This document shows positions 15,848 through 23,679 of a stretch of DNA of 64,000 nt, piece after piece. The stretch is from positions 992,001 to 1,056,000 of the forward strand of contig NZ_JASGJD010000001.1 in NCBI RefSeq assembly GCF_047601505.1. The letters run 5' to 3'. The notes beneath the pieces are model-generated. The model was not told the DNA's origin. It did not search any database and worked only from the letters and a program-made list of their open reading frames with translations. Made by a program: the position numbers and the translations under genes. This DNA is from Cloacibacterium sp047601505 (GTDB lineage: Bacteria; Bacteroidota; Bacteroidia; Flavobacteriales; Weeksellaceae). The stretch's first letter is position 1; every line of letters begins with the position of its first letter.

Positions 15848-16831
15848 TTATTTGTTAAGAGCTTTCTCAACCTCATTTCCGCAAAGGTCTTTAATGGAAA
15901 TTCCGTAAATTTTTGCTTGTTGAGGTAAAATAGAAGCTGGAGAAAATCCAGGATTGGTGTTCATTTCAAGCATATAAGGAATTCCGTCCATAATGATGTA
16001 TTCGCTTCTAGAAAAACCGCTCATTCCTAGAGAATTATAGGCGTATTTTGCGATTTTTTCTACTTTTTCTCTGGTTTCATCATCTAGCCTTGCAGGCGTT
16101 ATCTCTTGCGAAGCTCCTTCATATTTTGCTTCGTAATCGAAAAATTCTTTTTCCGGAACAATTTCTGTAATTCCTAGAACTATTGTTTCGCCTTTATAAT
16201 CTAAAACGCCAACAGAAACTTCCATGCCGTCTAAAAAGCTTTCAATTAAAATTTCGTCATCTTCTTTGTAAGCAAATTCTATTGCAGCTGCTAATTCAGA
16301 CGCATCTTTTACTTTAGAAATTCCAAGAGAAGAACCGCTTTGATTGGGTTTTACAAACAAAGGCAATTTTAATTCTTCTATAATTTTTTCTTCGTTTATG
16401 GCGTCACCTTTTTTTAGGTAAAAACTTTTTGCAGAAGGAATTCCGTATTTTGAAAGTACCGCTAAAGTATCTTTTTTGTTGAAAGTAAGGGCACTTTGGT
16501 AAAAATTACAACCTGTATATTTTTGTCCTACAGCATCCCAATACGCTTGCAGAATGCCATTTTCGCCAGGAGTTCCGTGAATGGTGTTGAAACAAGCGTC
16601 AAATTTTAAAATTTCTCCATTTTTTAGATTTACAGAAAAATCAGCTTTATTGAGTTCAATTTTTTCTTCGTTTTCGTCTAAAAAATACCAGCCTTCTTTT
16701 AGAATTACAATTTTGTAAACATTGTACAAATCTCGGTCTAGAGAGTCGTAAATTAATTGTCCACTTTTTAGAGAAACCTTGTATTCATCAGAGAAACCGC
16801 CCATTACAACGGCTACATTTTTCTTGCTCAT
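15848..16831 (-). CDS. ddl: D-alanine--D-alanine ligase
   Basis: Makes the D-Ala-D-Ala dipeptide for peptidoglycan precursors using ATP. The 327-residue ATP-grasp enzyme shows NVAVVMGGFSDEYKVSL at the start, GENGILQAYWDAVGQKYTG (about 92-110), PLFVKPNQSGSSLGISKV in the ATP lid (about 177-194), and the C-terminal metal and substrate segment YMLEMNTNPGFSPASILPQQA in parts (EMNTNPGFSPASILPQQA). murI at 21854 supplies D-Glu for the same pathway. A short inverted repeat (TACCAATACAA / TTGT, ATTGGTA) lies upstream at 16878-16917. Confidence 0.97.
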   Translation of the reverse strand: MSKKNVAVVMGGFSDEYKVSLKSGQLIYDSLDRDLYNVYKIVILKEGWYFLDENEEKIELNKADFSVNLKNGEILKFDACFNTIHGTPGENGILQAYWDAVGQKYTGCNFYQSALTFNKKDTLAVLSKYGIPSAKSFYLKKGDAINEEKIIEELKLPLFVKPNQSGSSLGISKVKDASELAAAIEFAYKEDDEILIESFLDGMEVSVGVLDYKGETIVLGITEIVPEKEFFDYEAKYEGASQEITPARLDDETREKVEKIAKYAYNSLGMSGFSRSEYIIMDGIPYMLEMNTNPGFSPASILPQQAKIYGISIKDLCGNEVEKALNK

Positions 16832-17013
16832 AAATTTTAAAATCTAATTAGGGCAAAGTTAGCTATTTTTAAGCTTCTACCAATACAAATTGATGTTTAG
16901 TTCTTGTAAAATTGGTATAAAATTGGCTTCTGAAGAAAAGAGATGTAATGGACTTTATTTAAAATGGATGACTATTAAAATTTAAAGTTCATAATTTTAT
17001 ATTTATATTTGCG

Positions 17014-17021
17014 TTTATATT
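17014..17021 (+). promoter_or_regulatory. -7 element for the PASTA gene
   Basis: TATATTTG fits TAnnTTTG and ends 19 bp before the PASTA protein start codon. Confidence 0.5.
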
Positions 17022-17040
17022 TCGTACAAAAATAATTTAT

Positions 17041-18033
17041 ATGTTTCGATCTTTTTTCCATTGGAAAGTTTTTGCGAACTTATTATTGGCAATTGCAGTA
17101 TTTATAGGTCTTGTATGGCTTACTTTTCGTTGGCTAGAGTTTCACACCAATCACGGAGACGAAATTCCTGTGCCTAATGTTGTTAATATGACAGTGCAAC
17201 AAGCAATAGAAGTTTTAGACGACCAAGGTTTAGAATATGAAGTTGATAGTTTTAAATTCGATCCTAAATTTAGACCATATCAAGTTTTACAAATTTTCCC
17301 TTCACCAGGTTCTAGAGTGAAAGACGGAAGAACAATCGTTTTGAAAGTAAATCCTAAAACGTACGCTCCTGTTACCATTCCAGATATTATAGATGGTTAT
17401 AAAGGTTTGGCATTTAGGAAGTTAGAGCGTTTAGAATTGAAGGTTGGTGATACCATTTATGAGCCAAATATTCAAAAAGATGCGGTAATTAGAATGATGT
17501 ATAACGGAGCTGTTATAAAACCGGGAGCAAAAGTTCCTATGTTTTCTACCATAGATTTAGTAATTGGAACGGGACCAAAAAGGAACGTTACGATCCCTAA
17601 TTTAGTTGGGATGACGGTGGCGCAAGCCAAAGTGGTAATCGCTCAAAATTTATTTGAAGTAGGACTTGTAGATCATCAAGATGGCGGAAAAGATAATAAT
17701 GATATTGTCTATTACCAAGATCCTGCAATGGGTTCGGTGCGAGATCAAGGGATGCAGATAGACCTTTGGGCAAGTAAAAAAACTCCTGCTGAAATGCAGA
17801 GCAAAATTAGAGAGTTAGACGAAATGTATAGGCCAAAAATAGAAATTTCGTCTCCTCCGGTTGAAGATTTTTCAGAGCCAACAGAAGAGCCTGCAACGCC
17901 TGCTCCTGCTCCTCAGAAACAACCCGCAGTAAAAGTAGAAGAAAAAACTGTAGCTAAAAAAACTACTGAAACTAAGCCTACAGAAGTAAAACCTGTAGAG
18001 AAAAAACCTGCAAAAAAAGTAATTGTAGAGTAA
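17041..18033 (+). CDS. PASTA domain membrane protein
   Basis: A 330-residue protein with one N-terminal membrane helix (about 11-29) and three consecutive PASTA domains (about 38-110, 111-183, 184-255). Each opens with a V(P/T)IP-type start (VPNVVNMTVQQAIEVL, IPDIIDGYKGLAFRKL, IPNLVGMTVAQAKVVI). A Pro/Lys/Glu-rich disordered tail follows. PASTA domains bind peptidoglycan fragments in Ser/Thr kinases and PBPs, but here there is no kinase or transpeptidase. The tail's repeated KPxEVKP pattern suggests a spacer. It is just downstream of ddl in the opposite direction and ends at a terminator. Confidence 0.9.
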   Translation: MFRSFFHWKVFANLLLAIAVFIGLVWLTFRWLEFHTNHGDEIPVPNVVNMTVQQAIEVLDDQGLEYEVDSFKFDPKFRPYQVLQIFPSPGSRVKDGRTIVLKVNPKTYAPVTIPDIIDGYKGLAFRKLERLELKVGDTIYEPNIQKDAVIRMMYNGAVIKPGAKVPMFSTIDLVIGTGPKRNVTIPNLVGMTVAQAKVVIAQNLFEVGLVDHQDGGKDNNDIVYYQDPAMGSVRDQGMQIDLWASKKTPAEMQSKIRELDEMYRPKIEISSPPVEDFSEPTEEPATPAPAPQKQPAVKVEEKTVAKKTTETKPTEVKPVEKKPAKKVIVE

Positions 18034-18058
18034 TTTTATAAAATCATAAAAAATTACA

Positions 18059-18095
18059 AAACTTTGTCAAAGTTTATTTTGGCAAAGTTTTTTTT
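18059..18095 (+). terminator. Terminator after the PASTA gene
   Basis: AAACTTTGTC and GGCAAAGTTT (one G-U pair) form a 10-bp stem followed by T5 at 18091-18095. It ends 8 bp before the RluA start at 18103, which argues against the earlier in-frame ATG at 18064. Confidence 0.75.
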
Positions 18096-18102
18096 AAATA
18101 GA

Positions 18103-19170
18103 ATGAACGAAAAAGAAGATTTTTTAGAAGAAGACGATTTGTTATTAGAAGACGAAAATTCTAATGATGAGGAAAATTCTGGGCTTTTCGAACATCTTAA
18201 TATCACTGTAGATAAAAAGCAAGAACCTCTAAGAATTGATAAATTTTTATTGATTTATCGTCAGAATTCTTCTAGAAATAAAATATCTCAAACCTGTAGA
18301 GCAGGAAACGTAATTGTAAACGGAAATCCTGTAAAACAAAACTACAGAGTAAAACCTGGCGACGAAATTTCAGTTTTATTAACTCATCCGCCACGCGAAA
18401 ACGTAATTATTCCAGAAGATATTCCTATTAATATTGTCTATGAAGACGATGATGTTTTGGTAGTGGATAAAGAAGCAGGAATGGTGGTACATCCTGGTTT
18501 TGGGAATTGGCAAGGAACTTTGGTTAATGCAGTTGCTTTTCATTTTCAAAAAAACGGAGTTAAATCAGATTTAGACAGAGTAGGTCTCGTTCATAGAATT
18601 GATAAAGATACTTCAGGACTTTTGGTAATTGCTAAAACCGAATATGCGCTAAGTTATTTAGCAAAACAATTTTTTGATAGAAAAACCAAACGTTTGTATT
18701 GGGCTTTTGTTTGGGGAAATTTAGCAGATGACGAAGGCACAATTCGAGGACACATCGGCAGACATCAAAAAAACAGAATGCAAATGGCTGTTTACGAAGA
18801 CGGAAGTCAAGGGAAACATGCTGTTACTCATTATAAAGTTTTAGAAAGATTTAAATACATGACTTGGATTGAGTGCAAACTAGAAACAGGCAGAACTCAC
18901 CAAATTAGAGCGCATTTCAGACATATTGGGCATACGCTTTTTAATGATAAAAGATACGAAGGACATCAGATTTTACGTGGTATAAATCTTCCGAAATATA
19001 AACAATTTGTAAAAAATGTATTTGAAGTTTTGCCAAGACATGCTTTGCACGCTCATACATTAGGATTTATACACCCTACTACAAAAAAAGAAATGTATTT
19101 CGAGTCTCCAATGCCAAAAGATATGCAAGAAGCGGTAGAAAAATGGAGAAACTATTTACAAAATTCTTAA
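18103..19170 (+). CDS. RluA family 23S-type pseudouridine synthase
   Basis: Isomerises uridines to pseudouridine in rRNA; closest in layout to RluD. It has an acidic N-terminus (1-30), an S4 RNA-binding domain (about 40-100; LRIDKFLLIYRQNSSRNKISQ in parts), and the catalytic domain with GLVHRIDKDTSGLLVIAKT, whose Asp167 is catalytic. ETGRTHQIRAHFRHIGHTLFND completes the active site (in parts: TGRTHQIRAHFRHIGH). With the start at MNEKED it has 355 residues; an upstream ATG lies inside the previous terminator. The target uridines cannot be told from sequence. Confidence 0.93.
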   Translation: MNEKEDFLEEDDLLLEDENSNDEENSGLFEHLNITVDKKQEPLRIDKFLLIYRQNSSRNKISQTCRAGNVIVNGNPVKQNYRVKPGDEISVLLTHPPRENVIIPEDIPINIVYEDDDVLVVDKEAGMVVHPGFGNWQGTLVNAVAFHFQKNGVKSDLDRVGLVHRIDKDTSGLLVIAKTEYALSYLAKQFFDRKTKRLYWAFVWGNLADDEGTIRGHIGRHQKNRMQMAVYEDGSQGKHAVTHYKVLERFKYMTWIECKLETGRTHQIRAHFRHIGHTLFNDKRYEGHQILRGINLPKYKQFVKNVFEVLPRHALHAHTLGFIHPTTKKEMYFESPMPKDMQEAVEKWRNYLQNS

Positions 19171-19225
19171 ATTTGTTTCACCATGAAAGTTTTTAATTAA
19201 ATTTGACGATTAGAAAATCACAATT

Positions 19226-20176
19226 ATGAAAAAGAAGATATTATCACTTATTATTGCTGCAATTTCAGGATTTGCAATGGCACAGGAAACCATTCCTATG
19301 TATCAGCAGTATTTATTTGATAGTGAATTTCTTTTTAACCCAGCTTTTTTTGGAAATACTGACGATTTCGTTTTCAGAGCAACTTATCAAAAACAATTTT
19401 CTAAGTTCGACGAATCTCCTAATGTTCAATCTATTGGGATGCACGCCAATGTTTTTGATAGAGTAGGAGCGGGAGCTTATTTTTTTAGAGACCAAAACGG
19501 ACCAATTTCGGCTAATGGAATTGCTGTAGGAGCTTCTTATTTTGTTCCTTTGAGCGATGAAGAAAGAAAAGACCAGTTTTCATTCGGTACTGCGGTTAAT
19601 TTTTACAACGAAAGTTTTGATGTTTCTAAAGTAAATGCAACAGACCCGAACGACCCGCTTTTATACGAAAGCAACAACAGTATTTTTATAGCTTATGCTA
19701 ACATCGGTTTGCAAGCCACTTATAAAGGTGCTTTTGCAAGTGTTTCTATTGCAGATATTCCTCTTAGTAATAACACACCTATCGTAAACGGAATAGAACC
19801 TTCGCCTACAAGATATTATTTTAATGGAGGTTATGATATTAATTTGGTAGATGGTTTAATTATTCAGCCATCTTTTATGCTGAATTTGAACACCAATTCT
19901 TCTCGTCTTTTTGATGTGAATTTATTGGCTAAATTATACAGCGAAAACAATTATTTTGCAGCCGGAATTAGTTATAGAACGGCAAACAGTGCTTACGGAA
20001 AAGAACAATTAAGCATTTCTCCTCTTCTTAAATTCAAGACCAATTGGCTTACGATTGGTGCTACTTATAATTTAGGACTTTCGGATATTCAACAATATGG
20101 AGGCAATTCTTTTATGGTAAGTGTAGGTTTCGATGTTCCTAATTTTATCAATTCCAGAGGCTTTAGATACCGATAA
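19226..20176 (+). CDS. PorP/SprF family type IX secretion membrane protein
   Basis: A 316-residue outer-membrane beta-barrel protein of the PorP/SprF family, linked in Flavobacterium to type IX secretion and to surface delivery of adhesins such as SprB. It has a signal peptide (IIAAISGFAMAQ), then the family opening PMYQQYLFDSEFLFNPAFFG and a C-terminal strand ending in Arg-Tyr-Arg. Bacteroidetes carry many paralogues, usually beside the large adhesin they serve. No adhesin is nearby, so the partner is unknown. A repeat-flanked four-helix-bundle gene begins 9 bp after it. Confidence 0.9.
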   Translation: MKKKILSLIIAAISGFAMAQETIPMYQQYLFDSEFLFNPAFFGNTDDFVFRATYQKQFSKFDESPNVQSIGMHANVFDRVGAGAYFFRDQNGPISANGIAVGASYFVPLSDEERKDQFSFGTAVNFYNESFDVSKVNATDPNDPLLYESNNSIFIAYANIGLQATYKGAFASVSIADIPLSNNTPIVNGIEPSPTRYYFNGGYDINLVDGLIIQPSFMLNLNTNSSRLFDVNLLAKLYSENNYFAAGISYRTANSAYGKEQLSISPLLKFKTNWLTIGATYNLGLSDIQQYGGNSFMVSVGFDVPNFINSRGFRYR

Positions 20177-20180
20177 TATT

Positions 20181-20212
20181 GCTTGATGCTTGATGCAGGA
20201 AGCTGGATGTTA
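20181..20212. repeat. 5' flank tract of four-helix-bundle gene, copy 1
   Basis: The words GCTTGATGCT, TGATGCAGGA and AGCTGGATGT form a degenerate GATG-repeat. The reverse-complement type of word (CATCACCCATC...) follows the gene at 20582-20607. Confidence 0.65.
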
Positions 20213-20227
20213 CAAAATTTTATCAAA

Positions 20228-20581
20228 ATGAGTTTTAAATTTGAAAAATTGACAATTTGGCAAGACTCTATGAACTATGGAGAAAAAATATTTAATACGT
20301 CTTCTATTTTTCCAAAAGAAGAAACATTTAATTTAACAAGTCAAATTAGACGAGCTTCTGATTCAATAGCCCTTAATATATCTGAAGGAAGTATTTTACA
20401 AAGTAATTCTGAATTTAAAAAGTTTCTTGGATATTCGGTTCGTTCATTGGCAGAAGTGGTAACTTGTCTGTATAAGGCAAAACACAGAAATTACATTGAT
20501 GAAAATCTTTTCAAAGAATTTTATGACGAGTCATATAAATTAATGAATTCTATTATTGCATTCAGAAATAAGCTTATTTAA
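20228..20581 (+). CDS. Four-helix-bundle protein (S23/IVP family), copy 1
   Basis: A 117-residue helical protein of the S23 / TIGR02436 'four helix bundle' family, originally noted in rRNA intervening sequences and structurally like the Avd protein of diversity-generating retroelements. Family landmarks are FEKLTIWQDSM, FNLTSQIRRASDSIALNISEG and FLGYSVRSLAEVVTCLYKA. About 99 of 117 residues are identical to copy 2 at 23315-23668. The start is the ATG giving MSFKFEK; the upstream in-frame codons are repeat tract. It sits between porP/sprF and hemW with GATG-type tracts on both sides. Role unknown; no reverse transcriptase or rRNA is nearby. Confidence 0.85.
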   Translation: MSFKFEKLTIWQDSMNYGEKIFNTSSIFPKEETFNLTSQIRRASDSIALNISEGSILQSNSEFKKFLGYSVRSLAEVVTCLYKAKHRNYIDENLFKEFYDESYKLMNSIIAFRNKLI

Positions 20582-20607
20582 CTTCCATCACCCATCATCA
20601 TACATCC
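20582..20607. repeat. 3' flank tract of four-helix-bundle gene, copy 1
   Basis: CTTCCATCACCCATCATC then ATACATCC is a degenerate repeat of the complementary CATC word. It starts immediately after the stop codon and ends 7 bp before the hemW TTG start. Confidence 0.65.
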
Positions 20608-20614
20608 TACAAAA

Positions 20615-21739
20615 TTGCTTTACCTTCACATTCCTTTTTGCAAACAAAAATGCAGCTACTGCAACTTTCATTTTTCAACTTCTTTGAAGTTGAAAGAAGA
20701 GATGATTTTGGCAATAAAAAAAGAAATTTTTCTAAGAAAAGATGAGTTAGAAAACAAAACGCTTTCGTCTTTATATTTCGGTGGTGGAACACCTTCCATA
20801 CTTTCTGTTGATGAGATAAAATCTTTAATAGACGAAGTTTTAAAATATTTTGACTTTGAAAAAAACATAGAAATTACACTAGAAGCCAATCCGGACGATT
20901 TGGATAAAAATTTTCTGAAAAATTTAGCACAAACTGAAATCAACAGACTTTCCATTGGTACTCAATCTTTTTTTGAAGAAGATTTAAAATTGATGAATCG
21001 TGCTCACAATGTTTCTGAAGCCGAAAGTTCTATAAAAAGAGCTCAAGATTTTGGCTTTGAAAATTTGAGTATCGATTTAATATACGGTTCGCCAACTTCC
21101 AACTTACAAATTTGGAAAGAAAATCTCCAAAAAACTATAGAATTACAAGTTCCTCATGTTTCTTCGTATGCTTTAACTATTGAGCCGAAAACAGCTCTTA
21201 ATGCTTGGGTGAAGAAAAATAAAATTGCCAAACCAGAAGAATCTACACAGAATAAAGAGTTTTATTACATGTCAGATTTTTTGAAAGACAATGGCTTCAT
21301 ACATTACGAAATTTCCAATTTTGCGAAAAAAGATTTTGAGTCAAAACATAATTCTGCATATTGGAAATACAAAGAATATTTGGGAATTGGTCCTTCTGCA
21401 CATTCGTATAACGGTAAAAATAAACGCAGTTGGAATGTTGCCAATAATACGAAATACATCAAAGATTTAGCAGAAAATAAACTTCCAAAAGAAACTGAAA
21501 TTCTATCCGAAAAAGACCAATACAACGAAATGTTGATGATTGGTTTGCGCACGATTTGGGGAGTTGATTTAGAAAAAATGAACGAAAAATTTTCTGATGA
21601 AATTTTAGAAACATTTAATAAAGATGTTCATGCAAAAATAGAAGAAGGAATTTTAATTATTGAAAAAAATCACCTTAAAATCCCCGAAAAACATTGGTTT
21701 TTGGCAGACGGTATTGCTTCAGATTTGTTTATTGTATAG
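20615..21739 (+). CDS. hemW: Radical SAM haem chaperone HemW
   Basis: A 374-residue radical SAM protein of the HemW (formerly HemN-like) family, a haem-binding chaperone for respiratory proteins. It is not a coproporphyrinogen oxidase. The start reads LHIPFCKQKCSYCNF with the CxxxCxxC iron-sulphur cysteines at C9, C13 and C16. Next come SLYFGGGTPSIL (about 51-62), ITLEANPDDL, and a HemW C-terminal domain with GIGPSAHSYNG. The initiator is TTG at 20615, preceded by repeat tract; no ATG fits the full domain. This suggests the four-helix-bundle insertion replaced the native upstream region. Confidence 0.93.
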   Translation: MLYLHIPFCKQKCSYCNFHFSTSLKLKEEMILAIKKEIFLRKDELENKTLSSLYFGGGTPSILSVDEIKSLIDEVLKYFDFEKNIEITLEANPDDLDKNFLKNLAQTEINRLSIGTQSFFEEDLKLMNRAHNVSEAESSIKRAQDFGFENLSIDLIYGSPTSNLQIWKENLQKTIELQVPHVSSYALTIEPKTALNAWVKKNKIAKPEESTQNKEFYYMSDFLKDNGFIHYEISNFAKKDFESKHNSAYWKYKEYLGIGPSAHSYNGKNKRSWNVANNTKYIKDLAENKLPKETEILSEKDQYNEMLMIGLRTIWGVDLEKMNEKFSDEILETFNKDVHAKIEEGILIIEKNHLKIPEKHWFLADGIASDLFIV

Positions 21740-21782
21740 AAAAAGATAGAAAATTAAAATTGAAAGTTATAAAATACATCTT

Positions 21783-21822
21783 TAAAATAAACTTCCAGCT
21801 TCCAGCTTCTGACTTCCAGCAA
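21783..21822. repeat. Degenerate CTTCCAG-word tract
   Basis: The words ACTTCCAG, CTTCCAG, CTTCTGA and CTTCCAGC stand in tandem upstream of the murI -7 element. On the other strand they read as GGAAG/CAGAAG words, related to 10182-10218. Confidence 0.55.
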
Positions 21823-21829
21823 AAATTAG

Positions 21830-21837
21830 TATTTTTG
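21830..21837 (+). promoter_or_regulatory. -7 element for murI
   Basis: TATTTTTG fits TAnnTTTG and ends 16 bp before the murI TTG start codon. Confidence 0.55.
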
Positions 21838-21853
21838 CAAAAATTTCAAGCCT

Positions 21854-22675
21854 TTGAAACCAAAATTCACTCACCTTTCTGCTTCTCAACCCATAGGTAT
21901 TTTTGATTCTGGAGTTGGCGGACTTACCGTTGCTAAAGAGATTAAAAGATTAATGCCTCACGAAGATTTTATCTATTTCGGAGATACGGTTCATTTGCCT
22001 TATGGCGAAAAATCTAGAGAAGCAATTGTAGGTTATGCCGAAAAAATCACTCAATTTCTGTTAGATAATAATTGTAAAGCGGTGGTAATTGCCTGTAATT
22101 CGGCAACAGCGAATGCTTTGCAAGAAGTGAAAGAATTGGTTGCAGGAAGAGTTCCTGTGATAGACGTGATAAATCCTGTTGCAGAAAAAGTAGCTTTCGA
22201 AATTCATCAAAATATTGGTGTAATAGCAACTAAAGCTACCGTAAACTCTGGACTTTATAGAAAATCTATCAGAAAACTGAATAAATTTATTAATGTTTCA
22301 GAATTGGCAACTCCGTTGTTGGTTCCAGCAATTGAGGAAGGTTTTATTAATCATCCAATTACTCACGCAATTATTTATAATTATTTGAGCGATAGAAAGT
22401 TAAAGGATATTGAGACATTGATTTTAGGTTGTACACATTATCCTTTGGTGATAGATGAAATTAAAAAGTATTACGGTAGCAGAGTTCGTGTAATAGATTC
22501 TCCGAAAATTGTGGCAAGCTATTTAAGAGATATTTTGAGCAAAAATAATCTTCTTAATACACAAATTTCAGAAGGAACTACACAATTTTACTTGTCAGAT
22601 TTAACTAAAAATTTCGAAAAAATTTCAAAAAAATTCTTCGGAAATAAAATTAGTTTAGAGTTGAAACTGCTTTAA
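21854..22675 (+). CDS. murI: Glutamate racemase
   Basis: Makes D-glutamate for peptidoglycan by cofactor-independent racemisation. The 273-residue protein has IGIFDSGVGGLTVAKEI (about 14-30), VVIACNSATANA with catalytic Cys81, and LILGCTHYPLV with catalytic Cys193. Its N-terminus is 13 residues before the conserved IGIFDSG, and the only start that includes it is TTG at 21854. Family identity is clear from both Cys motifs. It precedes the convergent rsmD by 30 bp, with an A/T word tract between. Confidence 0.97.
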   Translation: MKPKFTHLSASQPIGIFDSGVGGLTVAKEIKRLMPHEDFIYFGDTVHLPYGEKSREAIVGYAEKITQFLLDNNCKAVVIACNSATANALQEVKELVAGRVPVIDVINPVAEKVAFEIHQNIGVIATKATVNSGLYRKSIRKLNKFINVSELATPLLVPAIEEGFINHPITHAIIYNYLSDRKLKDIETLILGCTHYPLVIDEIKKYYGSRVRVIDSPKIVASYLRDILSKNNLLNTQISEGTTQFYLSDLTKNFEKISKKFFGNKISLELKLL

Positions 22676-22705
22676 ATTTACGATGTGAGATTTTTGATTT
22701 ACGAT

Positions 22706-23281
22706 TTACAATTCAGAATTTTCTGAGTTGCAATTGGTTTTAAAAATAGAAAAACTCACATTTCCATATTTTCTAGTTTCCTGTAAATTAGGATGTTCTA
22801 ATTTCATTTTAGATTGATGTTCCAAAACAAAAGTTCCAGTTTTTTTCAAAAATTCGTTGTTTAAAACTAAGGAAATCAGTTCGTTGTATTTTTTTTCTTC
22901 CAATTCAAAAGGAGGGTCGGCAAAAACAATATCGTATAATTTTTTAGTTCTGTTTTTCTTTAACCATTCAAAAACATCTCCTCTTTGTACATTAATTTGA
23001 AGTGCCATTTCTAGCTCAGAAGCCGTAGAATTGATAAAAGCAGCGTGTTTAGGATTCATTTCTACAGCGGTAATGTCGTTGCAATCTCTTGAGGCCAGTT
23101 CTAGAGAAATAGAACCAATTCCCGCGAAAAGGTCTAAAACAGAGCAAAATTCAACATCATAACGATTTGCCAAAATGCTGAAAAGTGCTTCTTTAGCAAA
23201 ATCTGTTGTGGGTCTTACATCGAAATTTTTGGGAGCTGCAATTCTTTTTGCTTTCCATTTGCCACTTATAATTCTGTACAT
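22706..23281 (-). CDS. rsmD: 16S rRNA (guanine966-N2)-methyltransferase
   Basis: SAM-dependent methyltransferase acting on G966 of 16S rRNA (E. coli numbering). The 191 residues show RIISGKWKAKRIAAPK at the start, RPTTDFAKEALFSIL, the SAM-binding VLDLFAGIGSISLELASRD, and the catalytic DPPF-type motif VFADPPFE (about 129-136), typical of N2-guanine methylation. In relatives this gene follows DUF3822 directly; here a repeat-flanked four-helix-bundle gene separates them. Confidence 0.95.
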   Translation of the reverse strand: MYRIISGKWKAKRIAAPKNFDVRPTTDFAKEALFSILANRYDVEFCSVLDLFAGIGSISLELASRDCNDITAVEMNPKHAAFINSTASELEMALQINVQRGDVFEWLKKNRTKKLYDIVFADPPFELEEKKYNELISLVLNNEFLKKTGTFVLEHQSKMKLEHPNLQETRKYGNVSFSIFKTNCNSENSEL

Positions 23282-23282
23282 T

Positions 23283-23314
23283 TTTGTTGGGTGTTAGATG
23301 TTAGATGATGGGTA
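23283..23314. repeat. 3' flank tract of four-helix-bundle gene, copy 2
   Basis: GTTGGGTGTTAGATGTTAGA followed by TGATGGG is a degenerate GATGTTA repeat. Read in the direction of the gene it is the CATC-type word, matching the 3' flank of copy 1. Confidence 0.7.
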
Positions 23315-23668
23315 TTAATCAAGTTTGCTTCTAAAAGCAATCATTGAGTTCATTAGTTTGTATGATTCTTTATAAAATTCACTGAAATTTTGTTCATCAA
23401 TATAATTTCTATTTTTTGCTTTATAAAGACAAGTAACAACTTCAGCCAAGGAACGAATTGAAAAACCTAAAAATCTTTTGAATTCTAAATTACTTTGTAA
23501 AATACTTCCTTCAGAAATGTTTAGTGCAATAGAATCAGATGCTCTTCTAATTTGAGATGTTAGATTGAATGTTTCTTCTTTTGGAAAATTGATTGAAATT
23601 TTAAAAATTTTTTCACCAAAATCCATAGAATCCTGCCATATTGTTAACTTTTCAAATTTAAAACTCAT
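23315..23668 (-). CDS. Four-helix-bundle protein (S23/IVP family), copy 2
   Basis: Paralogue of 20228-20581, 117 residues, differing at about 18 positions that concentrate near residues 16-26 and in the C-terminal third. The central SQIRRASDSIALNISEG is unchanged. Its start is the ATG giving MSFKFEK. It lies between DUF3822 and rsmD, genes I expect to be adjacent, and its flanks carry the same kind of word repeats in the same relative orientation as copy 1. The two copies are on opposite strands 3 kb apart. This looks like a small mobile unit of unknown mechanism. Confidence 0.85.
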   Translation of the reverse strand: MSFKFEKLTIWQDSMDFGEKIFKISINFPKEETFNLTSQIRRASDSIALNISEGSILQSNLEFKRFLGFSIRSLAEVVTCLYKAKNRNYIDEQNFSEFYKESYKLMNSMIAFRSKLD

Positions 23669-23679
23669 AATTATGTTTC

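Noticed and set aside
18064..18102. Earlier ATG start for the RluA gene
   Set aside because: It lies inside the stem of the preceding terminator; the ATG at 18103 gives the normal acidic N-terminus.
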